A DNA stretch of 64,000 nt, taken from Acidobacteriota bacterium. Its GTDB lineage: Bacteria > Acidobacteriota > Terriglobia > Terriglobales > Acidobacteriaceae. Below, piece by piece: positions 52,117 through 62,200 of this stretch. The notes under the pieces are model-generated. The model did no database searches and was not told the origin of the DNA. It worked only from the letters and a program-made list of their open reading frames with translations. The stretch spans positions 62,001 through 126,000 of the forward strand of contig JAFDVP010000013.1 in assembly GCA_018268895.1 (NCBI GenBank). The letters run 5' to 3'. Both the position numbers and the translations under genes were made by a program. The first letter of the stretch is position 1, and every line of letters starts with the position of its first letter.

Positions 52117-54020
52117 GCCACGGAGAATCCGCCTCCAGTTTGCGGGACTATTCAGCGACAAACAGGATGCTGTTCATCAGCGGGTTGGCCGCCATACTGG
52201 GTGGCGCCGGGGCCGTGCTCGCATGGGCATTGCTGGGGCTAATCCGTCTGGCGACGAATGTCTTCTACTTTCACAAGCTGAGCTTCGCCAACACAAGTCC
52301 TGCCGACAGCACGCTAGGTTGGGGGGCTGCTTTCGCGCCGGTGATTGGCGGACTGCTGATTGGCGTGATCGCGCGCTTCGGGTCGGAGAAGATTCGCGGA
52401 CACGGCATGCCGGAGGCCATCGAAGCCATCATCTTCAAAGGTGGCAAGGTTGCGCCCCGCATTGCGATCCTGAAGCCTGTCGCCACGGCAATCGCTATCG
52501 GTTCAGGTGGACCGTTCGGCGCGGAAGGCCCCATCATTATGACCGGCGGCGCAACCGGCTCGTTGATCGGGCAATTGCTTCATGCGACCGATTCGGAACG
52601 CACGACGCTGCTGGTTGCCGGTGCCGCCGCAGGCATGTCGGCGACATTCTCCTGCCCGCTGGCGGCCGTTCTGCTGGCGGTGGAGTTGTTGCTGTTTGAA
52701 TGGCGTCCGCGCAGCCTGGTGCCGGTAGCCGTCGCCTCGGTTACGGCGGGAGCGATCCGCAGACTGCTCCTGGGACCGGGGCCGATCTTCCCCATGCAGC
52801 CAACGACAGTGCCGATTCACCATATGGCGATGATCGGCGCGTTGGTTGTCGGTTTGCTTGCTGCTCTGCTGTCAACCGGCTTGAGCAAGATTCTGTATGC
52901 CATCGAAGACATGTTCGAGCATCTGCCGATCCACTGGATGTGGTGGCCCGCAATCGGCGGCGCAGTCGTCGGTATCGGCGGCCTGTTCTTCCCACAGGCC
53001 CTGGGAGTCGGCTATGGAGTCATCCAGAAGCTGGTCACCAATGACGTGACATGGAAGGTCATCATCGGTGTGCTTGTCGTCAAGAGCATCATCTGGACCT
53101 TCTCGCTGGGATCGAACACCTCGGGCGGTATCCTGGCGCCGCTGTTGATGATCGGAGGCGCGCTGGGAGCGGCCGCGGCGCATGTGCTTCCTCCCATCTC
53201 GCAGGGCGCATGGGCGCTGGTGGGAATGTCGTCGGTGCTGGCGGCGGCGATCGGCGCTCCGTTGACAGCGGCGATGCTGGCGGTCGAACTGACTCACAAC
53301 GGCGGCCTGATGCTGCCGGTCCTTCTGGGCTGCGTGGTGAGTTATGCCGTCGGCGTTCTGCTGCAACCGCGTTCGATTCTTACAGAGCGACTAAGCCGTC
53401 GCGGCTTCCATCTAAGCCGCGAGTACGGCGTGGACCCATTGGAGACGGTGATGGTTCGCGACGTGATGCACACCAGCGTCTTCGCGCTTCCGGCAGACGC
53501 CACCCGTCAGGATGCAGCTAACTGGCTGACGAGGATGAACAACCGTGGCAGCGAGGCCTGGTCGCACTGGCAGAGGTTGTTTCCATTAGTGGATGCCGTC
53601 GGGAAGCTCGACGGAGTGCTGACGCGCAGCCAGATGATCACCGCGGGGCGTGGAGGCGAGTCGACACAGCCGCTTATCCAGTCAGGCAGCTCGCGGCCTG
53701 CGGTGGTTGGGCCCAACGACACACTGCGTTCGGCTGCCGAAAAGATGGCGGAGTCGCACCTCACCTCCTTCCCGGTGGTCGATTCGGGCGGCGGGCTCAG
53801 CGGAATTCTGACGATCGAAGATCTTCTTGCCGCACGCAGCAAGGCGCGGATGCGCGACAGCGATCGCGAGCGTGTGCTCACACTCCGTTGGCCGTTTGGG
53901 CGGCAGCTTCGTGAAGAGCATTCGATCGACGATCTCGTGGATCGCGCCTATGACAGCGCAATCCGTGAGCACGAGAGATTAGAGGATGTAGGCGAACGGG
54001 TTGAGAGCGGACTGGACTAG
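52113..54020 (+). CDS. ClC-family chloride channel/transporter with CBS pair
   Basis: The 635-residue protein has the ClC membrane domain (about 1-430) and a C-terminal CBS pair (about 445-580: DVMHTSVFALPADATRQDAA and LTSFPVVDSGGGLSGILTIE). Selectivity segments: GHGMPEAIEAI in place of GSGIP, GSGGPFGAEGPIIMTGG (gating Glu present, the preceding Arg of GREGP is Ala) and SGGILAPLLMIGG, with Ile where GxFxP has Phe. It could be a Cl-/H+ exchanger or a fluoride-insensitive channel. Co-expression with a MarR regulator suggests induction by an acid, phenolic or oxidative signal. Confidence 0.92.
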   Translation: MSHGESASSLRDYSATNRMLFISGLAAILGGAGAVLAWALLGLIRLATNVFYFHKLSFANTSPADSTLGWGAAFAPVIGGLLIGVIARFGSEKIRGHGMPEAIEAIIFKGGKVAPRIAILKPVATAIAIGSGGPFGAEGPIIMTGGATGSLIGQLLHATDSERTTLLVAGAAAGMSATFSCPLAAVLLAVELLLFEWRPRSLVPVAVASVTAGAIRRLLLGPGPIFPMQPTTVPIHHMAMIGALVVGLLAALLSTGLSKILYAIEDMFEHLPIHWMWWPAIGGAVVGIGGLFFPQALGVGYGVIQKLVTNDVTWKVIIGVLVVKSIIWTFSLGSNTSGGILAPLLMIGGALGAAAAHVLPPISQGAWALVGMSSVLAAAIGAPLTAAMLAVELTHNGGLMLPVLLGCVVSYAVGVLLQPRSILTERLSRRGFHLSREYGVDPLETVMVRDVMHTSVFALPADATRQDAANWLTRMNNRGSEAWSHWQRLFPLVDAVGKLDGVLTRSQMITAGRGGESTQPLIQSGSSRPAVVGPNDTLRSAAEKMAESHLTSFPVVDSGGGLSGILTIEDLLAARSKARMRDSDRERVLTLRWPFGRQLREEHSIDDLVDRAYDSAIREHERLEDVGERVESGLD

Positions 54021-54026
54021 CAGGGG

Positions 54027-54281
54027 CTACGACGAGACGCCGAAGAGTTCTTCCATCTCGTCGTAGAGAAAGCCCTCGCCCGGACGATACGGCTGCACCC
54101 ATTTGCCGTCGATGACAAACTGCGGGATCGCGCGTTTGCCGACGTTGGCAAGAACCAGGTCGGCTGCGCCCGGTGTCCGCTCAATATCGACTTCGGTAAA
54201 AGGGATATTGTGCGTGGTGAGGAAGCGCTTTGCTTCGCGGCAGTCGCGGCACCATGCGGCCGTGTAGACAATCAGATCCAT
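54027..54281 (-). CDS. Glutaredoxin-family protein
   Basis: The 84-residue thioredoxin-fold protein has the redox motif CRDC in YTAAWCRDCREAKRFL, cis-Pro in RAIPQFVIDG and an end helix (DEMEELFG). The C-x-x-C chemistry is typical of NrdH/glutaredoxin-like reductants of disulfides. It converges with the clc gene across only 6 bases and follows the lipoprotein gene. Partner unknown. Confidence 0.9.
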   Translation of the reverse strand: MDLIVYTAAWCRDCREAKRFLTTHNIPFTEVDIERTPGAADLVLANVGKRAIPQFVIDGKWVQPYRPGEGFLYDEMEELFGVSS

Positions 54282-54309
54282 ACAACCAGTTTACAGAGGG
54301 CAGGTTCCG

Positions 54310-54882
54310 CTATTCGGGAACCTGCCAGCCGGCCAGCGTCTGTGCCAGCGTAATCTCGCCGCTGCCTCCGTTTGTGACGGCCGCGCCCATTGCCGGAAAT
54401 GCGGCCTGCACATCGGCAGACTTCGCCCACACGGGAACGTCCTCGATCTTGTAGCTGTACTTGATGTGCGTCTCAGGGAACCCGGTCATCCCTTTGGCGG
54501 GAGGCGTTGAGCTGTCGATGGCGCTCACCGTGCGGTGGCCATAGCAGAAGCGCGGAGCGTAACGCTCGCCGGCGCGCGCAACCGTGTAACGCGTCGTCTT
54601 GACGGCGGTCTCGTAGTTCGATTCCAGCAGCAGCGACTTCACCAGCGTGTTCATCCGCTTCGTCTCCGCGGGATCGGATGTGGCATACGGGAAACGAACA
54701 TTCGAGAGCAGACACTCGGCGTGCTCGGTGTAATAGCTGTTGATGGTCCGGGTAAAGTTTGCCTCGCTGGGCTTTGCCTTTGAGTTGCAGCCCGTGGCGG
54801 CGAGAAGAGTTGCTGTCAACGTTGCAGCAGCGAGTCGAAAGGACCTGGCCGTGAAAGACGTACAAGGGGAAGTCGATGTCAT
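54310..54882 (-). CDS. Lipoprotein of unknown function
   Basis: The 190-residue protein has a lipobox at LLAATGC (Cys near residue 32) after a basic and hydrophobic signal, so it should be a lipid-anchored periplasmic protein. The mature part has NSYYTEHAECLLSNVRFPYA, CYGHRTVSAIDSST and KIEDVPVWAKSADVQAAFPA, with two Cys that may form a disulfide. No known family. It is upstream of the glutaredoxin gene (28 bases), so co-transcription is likely. Confidence 0.75.
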   Translation of the reverse strand: MTSTSPCTSFTARSFRLAAATLTATLLAATGCNSKAKPSEANFTRTINSYYTEHAECLLSNVRFPYATSDPAETKRMNTLVKSLLLESNYETAVKTTRYTVARAGERYAPRFCYGHRTVSAIDSSTPPAKGMTGFPETHIKYSYKIEDVPVWAKSADVQAAFPAMGAAVTNGGSGEITLAQTLAGWQVPE

Positions 54883-55324
54883 ACGTACTCCTAAACGCTT
54901 TGATTGAATCTAGAGTTCTGAACGTGCAATATGTTCCGGCAAACAGGTGAGATGCGATTTTTGCGTCGTCAGTTTGTCGGTCAGACTGAGGATGGCCGGA
55001 TTGTCCGATCTTCGATCGACTCGTGAAATACGAGGGTATATCAAGGCTTGGCGTGCTGAAACAATCTCCATTGGCCATGCACTTGGGAGCTACGGGGACT
55101 GATCGAAGCGCAGAGGCCGCAGCATGCGCGGCAGGACATGCTGCCCGGCGTCGTGCGTCGTTATGGCAAGCGCGCGGGGTTAACTACACACGCAACACCA
55201 TAGGCGCGAACCTTCAACCTCTGCTATTGTTGCCTGAACATTTTCTCGATGGGCCCGAACAGCCTCCGTGTGCGCCCGGGCAGGACGCACCGGTCTCCAA
55301 GCATCTCCCCGCAAGGAGCCGTAA
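54883..55324. other. 442-base intergenic region, no gene seen
   Basis: This separates the leftward lipoprotein gene from the rightward patatin-like gene. Short frames are present on both strands but none has a ribosome site or recognisable product. The only clear element is AAGGAG at 55313-55318, six bases before the ATG at 55325. Promoters for both divergent genes must lie here; I could not pick them with confidence. Confidence 0.5.
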
Positions 55325-58300
55325 ATGCCAAAACTACCCGATTCCGCCCTTGAAGAGCAGAGGCTGCGCGACAAGGCCGCGAAGGATTACTGCGACAGAC
55401 TCGCAACAACAATTAAGGATTTTTACGAGAGAAGAAGAGACCGCGAGGAGAAGAGAGTGGAGTTTGCCCACTCCTGGCACCACTCCTTCCCCGGCTTCGT
55501 ACCGGCGCTCGATATTCTCGACGCGGCAGGGATCGCGCGGCTGCTTTACCATCAGCCGCGCGCGCAGGCGAGACTGGCCGCCCTCGTCGACTATCCTCCC
55601 AGCAAATGGCTTCTTGAGCAGGAGCTCACGGCAAAAGGGAACTGGCCGCCCGAAGGCACCCCCGAAGGTCCGTATGCTGTGCCAACGCAGGATGTCTACG
55701 ACGTCGCCGCGGCGCTGAACCTTACAGGCATCTGCTTCTCGGGCGGAGGCATTCGCAGCGCCACCTTCAACCTGGGCGTCCTTCAGGGGCTTGCCGCCGC
55801 CGACCGCCTCAACTCGTTCGACTATCTCTCCTCTGTCTCCGGTGGTGGATACATCCATCAATTCCTTGCTGCATGGATATCCTGCGAGGACATCGAGACC
55901 GTCAAGAAGCAGTTGCAGCCGCTGCCCGGCCCGCCCTCGGCGCGTAGCTTCTGGCCCGATCCCCTGCGCTGGCTTCGCCGTTACTCCAACTACCTCACGC
56001 CGCAGGTTGGGCTCTTCACCGCTGACACATGGGTCGCATTCGCCATCTGGCTGCGCAACACCTTCCTCAATCAGATCGTCCTCGTGGCATCGCTTCTACT
56101 GATTCTGCTGCTGCCGCACTTCTACTTGAGTTCGCGAGGACGCCTTGCGCACTATCTTCTCGATCACGGTGGAATCACCGCTGCAATCATCCTCACCGGA
56201 TTTGTGGTTGCCTCTGCCGTCATCGCGTTTACGCAGATCGTTCGTCCGCCCTCCGATCACTGTCACCCCGTTGAAGAGACCGGTTTCGGCCAGAACGGTG
56301 TGCTGGCGACGGTCTTCTTTCCCATTCTCATCTCCGTACTCGCGCTCTGCCCGTATCTCTATCGGTCATCGTTCTGGGCCGGCAATCGTTTGCCCGAGAA
56401 CAACCCGCACAATCCTGCCGCGCAGCTTCGCCATTGGCAGCGAGTGCATCGAGCGATCGACACGGTCGCATGGCCCGAGAACACCGGCATCGTGCCTGCA
56501 AGCACGCGCGTCTACATCAGCCATCTGCATCATCTCGCACCACCTCCGCAACCACAGATGTCGACTGATCCCGGCAAGCCGAAGCTGCCGCCGCCGGGAG
56601 ATCCCGCCGCCCTCGACAACCTTCGCGCATGGCAAAGCGCCTACTCCTTTCGCTGGTGGAAGCCCATCCGCTTCGACGGCTGGAGACCGGTCGGCAACTT
56701 CGATGAAGACACCTCCTCGTCGTGGGTCTTCACCTCCATGCTGTTGGGCATCGCCCTCTTTGTTCTCTCCGCCTCGCGTGCTATTCCGCAAGGGTGGAGG
56801 CGTCTCATCGTCCTGCTTGGAATCGTTGGAGCGGTTGGAAGCGGCTATGTGCTTATCAATCTCTCGCGCCTCATCATCTTCATCGCCTCATTCTTTCTTC
56901 CGCTCGAACACGTCACGCGAACCGCGATCCCTCTGCTCCCCTGGCTTGGCGTCACCATCGTCTTCGTCTCGATGGAGATTGCAGGCGGCTTCATCGGGAA
57001 TCTAGTCGATGAATCGGTGCGCGAGTGGTTCGCCCGCCTCCGCGCGTGGAGCTTCCTCTTCGGCATCGCATGGTTCGGCCTTACAGCCTGTTCGCTGATC
57101 GGCCCCGGCCTGGTGTCGTGGCTCTTTCGTGTGGCCCATGTCGGCAAGCCGTTGTGGGCAACGTGGATCGCAACCACGCTGGCCAGCGTACTCGCCGGCA
57201 AGAGCTCTTATGTAGCCGGTGGCCCCAAGGACAGCCCGTCCAAGCTGGCTAAAGTGCTCAACGCGCTCATTCTTATCGGCCCCGTGGTCTTTATTGCGGG
57301 TCTTCTGATCACCCTCTCATGGGTCGTCGAAAAAGCGCTCGCCAGCATTGCGTCGCAGATCGGCGATATTATCGTTCCCCACTCCGACTTCGTCTTTCTG
57401 CTGCTTCTGCTTGCGATCACGGCCCTGCTCTTCGGCTGGCGCATCGACGTCAACGAGTTCTCACTCCACGCCTTCTATCGCGACCGCATCGCGCGCTGTT
57501 ATGCCGGTGCCAGCAATCCCGACCGCCGCGCCAACCGCTTTACCGGATTCGCCGCCAGCGACAAGCGTCTGCGGCTGATCGACCTTCTGCCCGCGCAGTT
57601 CAATAGCGAGACGATGAAGCCTCTGTGGGCCAACACCTGCAGCCCGGACTTCTGTTCTGCCGAGCCGCAGGTCCCCACCTACCAGGGGCCGTTTCCCATC
57701 TTCTGCACCACGCTCAACCTCTCCTTCGGGCAGGACCTCGCCTACCAGGAGCGCAAAGGAGCGGCCTTCATCTTCACCCCGCTCTACTGCGGCTACGACG
57801 TTGGATGGACTGAGACTGATACCGACCGCGTGCAGTTCAACGGCTTCACTCCCACGCGCAGCTTCGCCTACAACGATGGCGGCCCGCGCATGGCCACCGC
57901 CGTGGCTACGTCTGGCGCAGCCATGAGCCCCAACTGGGGCTTTCACTCCAGCCCAACGATGGCCTTCCTGCTGACCATCTTCAACGTCCGTCTCGGCCTC
58001 TGGATACGCAACCCGCGCCACAAGCGCTTCCGTCTGCGGGCACGTCACAGCAATCCGTCGTCGCCGTGGTTCGGTCTCTTCTATCTACTTGCCGAGCTCT
58101 TCGGCATGGTCAACGACGAAGCTGCCTTCGTCTACCTCACCGACGGGGGGCACTTCGAAAACATGGGCCTCTACGAACTGGTGCGCCGCCACTGCGCCAC
58201 CATCGTCATCTGCGACGCCGAGCAGGACGGCAACCTCTCCTTCCAGGGCATCGGCATGGCCATCCGCAAATGCCGCATCGACCATGCCGCCGAGATCAAC

Positions 58301-58690
58301 CTCGACCTCACCCAGTTCGAGCCGGCGGGAGAATCGCAGGCAAGCCCGCAACACTGCATCGCCGGCACCATCCGCTACGCTAACGGAACCGTCGGGCAGG
58401 TGCTCTATATCAAATCCGTCTACACGCACGAGCTTCCCGCCGACCTGGTCAACTTCCGCAAGGAGAATCCCACCTTCCCCAACACTTCAACCATGGACCA
58501 GTGGTTCTCCGAGTCGCAGTTCGAGAGCTACCGCCGCCTCGGCCAGCACTACGCCCACTCCCCTCGCGTACTGGCCTGGCTCAACCACCACCTGCCCTTG
58601 CGAGATCCTGCCCCAGCGCCCCCTCCCGAACCCTCCCCCGGAGCACCACCCGAGGGAGCAGTGCCAGCGCCCACCGATCCGATGTCCTGA
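55325..58690 (+). CDS. Patatin-like protein interrupted by a large membrane domain
   Basis: The 1121-residue protein has patatin catalytic elements at both ends. The oxyanion loop FSGGGIRSATFNLGVLQGL is at about 138-156, the nucleophile Ser172 in SSVSGGGY, and the catalytic Asp940 in YLTDGGHFENMGLYEL. Between them are roughly 600 residues with about nine membrane segments (e.g. QIVLVASLLLILLLPHFYL, TAAIILTGFVVASAVIAF, LFVLSASRAIPQ, LLLLLAITALLFGW). The C terminus is Pro-rich. Patatin domains hydrolyse lipids at a Ser-Asp dyad; membrane insertion presumably places the site on the bilayer. AAGGAG lies 6 bases before the ATG. It is alone on its strand until nrdJ. Confidence 0.85.
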   Translation: MPKLPDSALEEQRLRDKAAKDYCDRLATTIKDFYERRRDREEKRVEFAHSWHHSFPGFVPALDILDAAGIARLLYHQPRAQARLAALVDYPPSKWLLEQELTAKGNWPPEGTPEGPYAVPTQDVYDVAAALNLTGICFSGGGIRSATFNLGVLQGLAAADRLNSFDYLSSVSGGGYIHQFLAAWISCEDIETVKKQLQPLPGPPSARSFWPDPLRWLRRYSNYLTPQVGLFTADTWVAFAIWLRNTFLNQIVLVASLLLILLLPHFYLSSRGRLAHYLLDHGGITAAIILTGFVVASAVIAFTQIVRPPSDHCHPVEETGFGQNGVLATVFFPILISVLALCPYLYRSSFWAGNRLPENNPHNPAAQLRHWQRVHRAIDTVAWPENTGIVPASTRVYISHLHHLAPPPQPQMSTDPGKPKLPPPGDPAALDNLRAWQSAYSFRWWKPIRFDGWRPVGNFDEDTSSSWVFTSMLLGIALFVLSASRAIPQGWRRLIVLLGIVGAVGSGYVLINLSRLIIFIASFFLPLEHVTRTAIPLLPWLGVTIVFVSMEIAGGFIGNLVDESVREWFARLRAWSFLFGIAWFGLTACSLIGPGLVSWLFRVAHVGKPLWATWIATTLASVLAGKSSYVAGGPKDSPSKLAKVLNALILIGPVVFIAGLLITLSWVVEKALASIASQIGDIIVPHSDFVFLLLLLAITALLFGWRIDVNEFSLHAFYRDRIARCYAGASNPDRRANRFTGFAASDKRLRLIDLLPAQFNSETMKPLWANTCSPDFCSAEPQVPTYQGPFPIFCTTLNLSFGQDLAYQERKGAAFIFTPLYCGYDVGWTETDTDRVQFNGFTPTRSFAYNDGGPRMATAVATSGAAMSPNWGFHSSPTMAFLLTIFNVRLGLWIRNPRHKRFRLRARHSNPSSPWFGLFYLLAELFGMVNDEAAFVYLTDGGHFENMGLYELVRRHCATIVICDAEQDGNLSFQGIGMAIRKCRIDHAAEINLDLTQFEPAGESQASPQHCIAGTIRYANGTVGQVLYIKSVYTHELPADLVNFRKENPTFPNTSTMDQWFSESQFESYRRLGQHYAHSPRVLAWLNHHLPLRDPAPAPPPEPSPGAPPEGAVPAPTDPMS

Positions 58691-58984
58691 ACTTTGAGCG
58701 GAGGATACGTACTCCTTTTCCACCGCTTCCACCACCCTCCACAGCGACTGCACAACTCTTGCGCCTTGTCCCTGACCTCTCCAGCGCCTACCCTCGCAGG
58801 GTGCAACAAAAGTTGTAGCGAGACCCTGCAAAGACCGCCAAAAAGAGCGAGAAGAAAACTCGCTCCAAAGGCGCGGATTTCGGGACTTCCACAGCTAAAC
58901 CACTGATTTCCACGCCCTCTGGAGGTGTAACCTCGCATTAACAGGGGTATTTCCGCAGCCAACACTACATCTTGTGCTTTATAC

Positions 58985-59013
58985 TTGACACACCCTATAA
59001 GGGGCGGTACTTT
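58985..59013 (+). promoter_or_regulatory. Sigma-70-type promoter of nrdJ
   Basis: TTGACA (58985-58990) and TACTTT (59008-59013) are separated by 17 bases, an ideal spacing. Transcription would start near 59020 and leave a leader of about 257 bases. An alternative -10, TATAAG at 58996-59001, pairs with TTGTGC at 58972-58977 (18-base spacer) and would begin near 59007. Confidence 0.6.
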
Positions 59014-59149
59014 CACCACTGCAAGGGAACTCGTGAGAACCCCGCGTTAGACTCACCCGCCCCTCAAAATCCGGTTTCGTACGACCTTCAAGCCGTTCGA
59101 CTGCCTCCGACGCCAACTCGGCCAGGCCAGACCAGTCGTCGCCTTGAAG
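59001..59149 (+). ncRNA. Structured nrdJ leader, candidate cis-regulatory RNA
   Basis: Two stacked hairpin systems are visible. First: AGGG (59024-59027) with CCCT (59061-59064) and GTGAG (59033-59037) with CTCAC (59052-59056); an alternative outer helix is GGGGCGG (59001-59007) with CCGCCCC (59057-59063). Second: CTTCAAG (59086-59092) with CTTGAAG (59143-59149), CGACTG (59098-59103) with CAGTCG (59133-59138), and CCGA (59107-59110) with TCGG (59118-59121). AAGGGAAC and CCAGACCAG recall cobalamin-riboswitch segments but do not match the consensus. A conserved nrdJ leader motif has been described by comparative genomics; only a covariance search could assign this one. Confidence 0.5.
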
Positions 59150-59276
59150 CAACGTGATGACTATTAGATTCACCCGTTTTTTAGCTCACCTTGACCGTGA
59201 GCAGCAGGCCCGCAGTACCGAAGAATTTCTGCCTTGCAGGCATCAAATATCTAAGCGAGAAGGAGCAAACTCCCCC

Positions 59277-62200
59277 ATGGCAACGATCCCGAATCAGACC
59301 ACCGGCGCCGCTCAGTACCAGAACAACGCCCAGACCTCCGCACCAGCCAAGCGCGCCCCCGGCCTGACCTTCTCGCGCCACTTCACCCGCCCCGGCGTCT
59401 CGCCCTTCGACGAGATCGTCTGGGAGCTCCGCGACGCCGTCATTCAGGACTTCAAGGGCAAGACCATCTTCGAGCAGAAGAACGTCGAGGTTCCCGCCGA
59501 CTGGTCCATGACCGCGACCAACATCGTCGCCTCCAAGTACCTCCACGGCCAGATCGGCACCGACGAACGCGAGACCGGCGTCCGCGCCCTCATCACCCGC
59601 GTCGCCGAGAGCATCCGCGACTGGGGCGTCGAGGGCGGCTACTTCGCCTCTGCCCAGGATGCCGACACATTCTACGCCGAGCTCTGCCACCTGCTGCTCA
59701 ACCAGAAGGTCGCCTTCAACTCGCCTGTCTGGTTCAACGTCGGCTGCGATCGCCTGGAGCCGAACTCCGACGCGCAGAACTGGCACTGGAACCCGCACAC
59801 CTGTGCCATTGAGTTTTCCGTCACCGGCTATCGCAAGCCGCAGTGCTCGGCCTGCTTCATCAACTCGGTCACCGACTCGCTCGACTCCATCCTCACCCTC
59901 GCCAAGACCGAGGGCATGCTCTTCAAGTGGGGATCGGGCACTGGCTCGAACCTCTCCAATATCCGCGGCTCGATGGAAACCCTCTCGGGTGGCGGCACTG
60001 CCAGCGGACCGCTCTCGTTCATGCGCGGCTTCGATGCCTTCGCCGGCGTCATCAAGTCCGGCGGCAAGACCCGCCGTGCCGCCAAGATGGTCATCCTCAA
60101 CGTCGACCATCCCGACATCATCGACTTCATCGAGTGCAAGCAGAAGGAAGAGGCCAAGGCCTACACGCTCGTGCAGGCGGGCTACGACGGCTCCGGTCCT
60201 GACTCCGAGGCCTACAGCTCCATCTTCTTCCAGAACGCCAACAACTCCGTGCGCGTCACCGACGAGTTCATGGCCGCCGTCGAGGCCGACATCGTCTTCT
60301 CCACCCGCACCGTCAAGAACCGCCTGCCGGTGAAGGAGTACCGCGCCCGCGACATCATGAACAAGATCGCCGAAGCCACCTGGCAGTGCGGCGACCCTGG
60401 CATGCAGTACGACACCACCATCAACCGCTGGCACACGAGCAAGAACTCGGGCCGCATCAACGCCTCCAACCCCTGCTCCGAGTACATGTTCCTCGACGAC
60501 TCGGCCTGCAACCTTGCCTCCTTCAATCTCCTGAAGTTCCTCACTCCGGGAGGCCAGTTCGACATCGCCAGCTACCGTCACGGCATTGAAGTCGTCACCA
60601 CCGCGATGGAGATCATCGTCGACGCCGCCGGCTACCCCACCGAGTCGATCGCGAAGAACTCGCACGACTACCGTCCGCTCGGCCTCGGCTATGCGAACCT
60701 CGGCGCGCTGCTGATGGCCTTCGGCCTCCCGTACGACTCCGACGCAGGCCGCGACTTCGCCGCCACCGTCACCTCCATCCTCTGCGGCGACGCCTATTGG
60801 CAGTCCTCGCGCATCGCCGAGCTCTGCCCGCCGCTTGGAGCAGCCACGCCGCTCACCCAGCAGGCGCACATCGCTGGCGGAGCCTGCCCCGGCTTCTACG
60901 TCAACCGCGAGCCCTTCCTCGACGTCATCCGCATGCACCGCGCCGAGGTTAACCGCATCGGAGCCTCCTTCGACTCCGCCGAGCCCTTCGTCGCTCCTCA
61001 GCTCGACGAGCTCATCGAAGCCTCCCGCCACTCCTGGGACGGCGCACTCGCCCACGGCGAACGCTTCGGCTACCGCAACTCCCAGGTCACCGTCCTCGCC
61101 CCCACCGGAACCATCGGCTTCATGATGGACTGCGACACCACCGGCATCGAGCCCGACCTCGCACTCGTCAAGTACAAGAAGCTCGTCGGCGGCGGCATGA
61201 TCAAGATCGTCAACAACACCGTCCCCTCCGCGCTCTTCAAGCTCGGCTACACCAACGCCGAGGTCGACGCCATCGTCAGCTACATCGATGCCACCGGCAC
61301 CATCGAAGGCGCGCCCGCCGTCAAGCCCGAGCACCTCGCCGTCTTCGACTGCTCCTTCAAGGCCTCCAAGGGCACACGCTCCATCCACTACATGGGCCAC
61401 ATCAAGATGATGTCTGCCACCCAGCCCTTCCTCTCCGGAGCCATCTCCAAGACCGTCAACCTCCCGCAAGACGCCACCGTCGACGACATTGCGGAGGCCT
61501 ATATCGAGAGCTGGCGTCAGGGCCTCAAGGCCGTCGCCATCTACCGCGACAACTCCAAGGGCTCGCAGCCGCTCAACGTCTCCGGAGCCGACGGCAAGGC
61601 CCAGAAGGAGAAGGATGCTTCTGAAAAGGGTGTCATCCTGAGCGAAGGCGCAGCCGCAGTCGAAGGACCTGCGGTCCTTGCCGCCGCCGAGGCCCGTCTT
61701 CAGGCGCAGCAGCATCAGATCGCCGCTCTCGAAACACAGCTACGTCAGCTTGCCGAGGCGGCCACCAGGAACGCCGACTCGCCCGACGCACAGTCTCCTC
61801 CGCGCGCCGTCCGTCACCGCCTGCCCGCCGAGCGCGCATCGGTCACGCACAAGTTCGGCCTCTCCGGCCACGAGGGCTACATCACCGTCGGCCTATACCC
61901 CAACGGCCAACCCGGCGAGATCTTCATCCGCATGGCCAAGGAAGGCTCCACCGTCTCCGGACTCATGGACTCCTTCGCCACTGCCGTCTCGCTCGCGCTC
62001 CAGCACGGTGTGCCGCTCAAGGTCCTCTGCGAGAAGTTCGCCCACACCCGCTTCGAGCCCTCCGGCTGGACCGGCAACGAGCAGATCGGCTACGCCAAGT
62101 CCATCATGGACTACATCTTCCGCTGGCTGCAGATCCGCTTCCTCTCCGGCCAGCAGCTCTCCCTCTTCGCCGGACTCGCCCCGCAGCAAGCCATCCCGGT

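Noticed and set aside
58690..59277. Canonical cobalamin riboswitch before nrdJ
   Set aside because: AAGGGAAC...GTGAGAA and a CCAGACCAG segment look similar, but I cannot align a full core or B12 box. Reported instead as an unclassified structured leader.
59181..61715. 844-codon open frame on the minus strand under nrdJ
   Set aside because: It is the usual GC-rich shadow: its Gly/Val/Asp/Glu repeats mirror the third-position GC of nrdJ and it has no motif. The same applies to long antisense frames under uvrA (42183-43040), the CPBP gene and ccmC (18263-19189).
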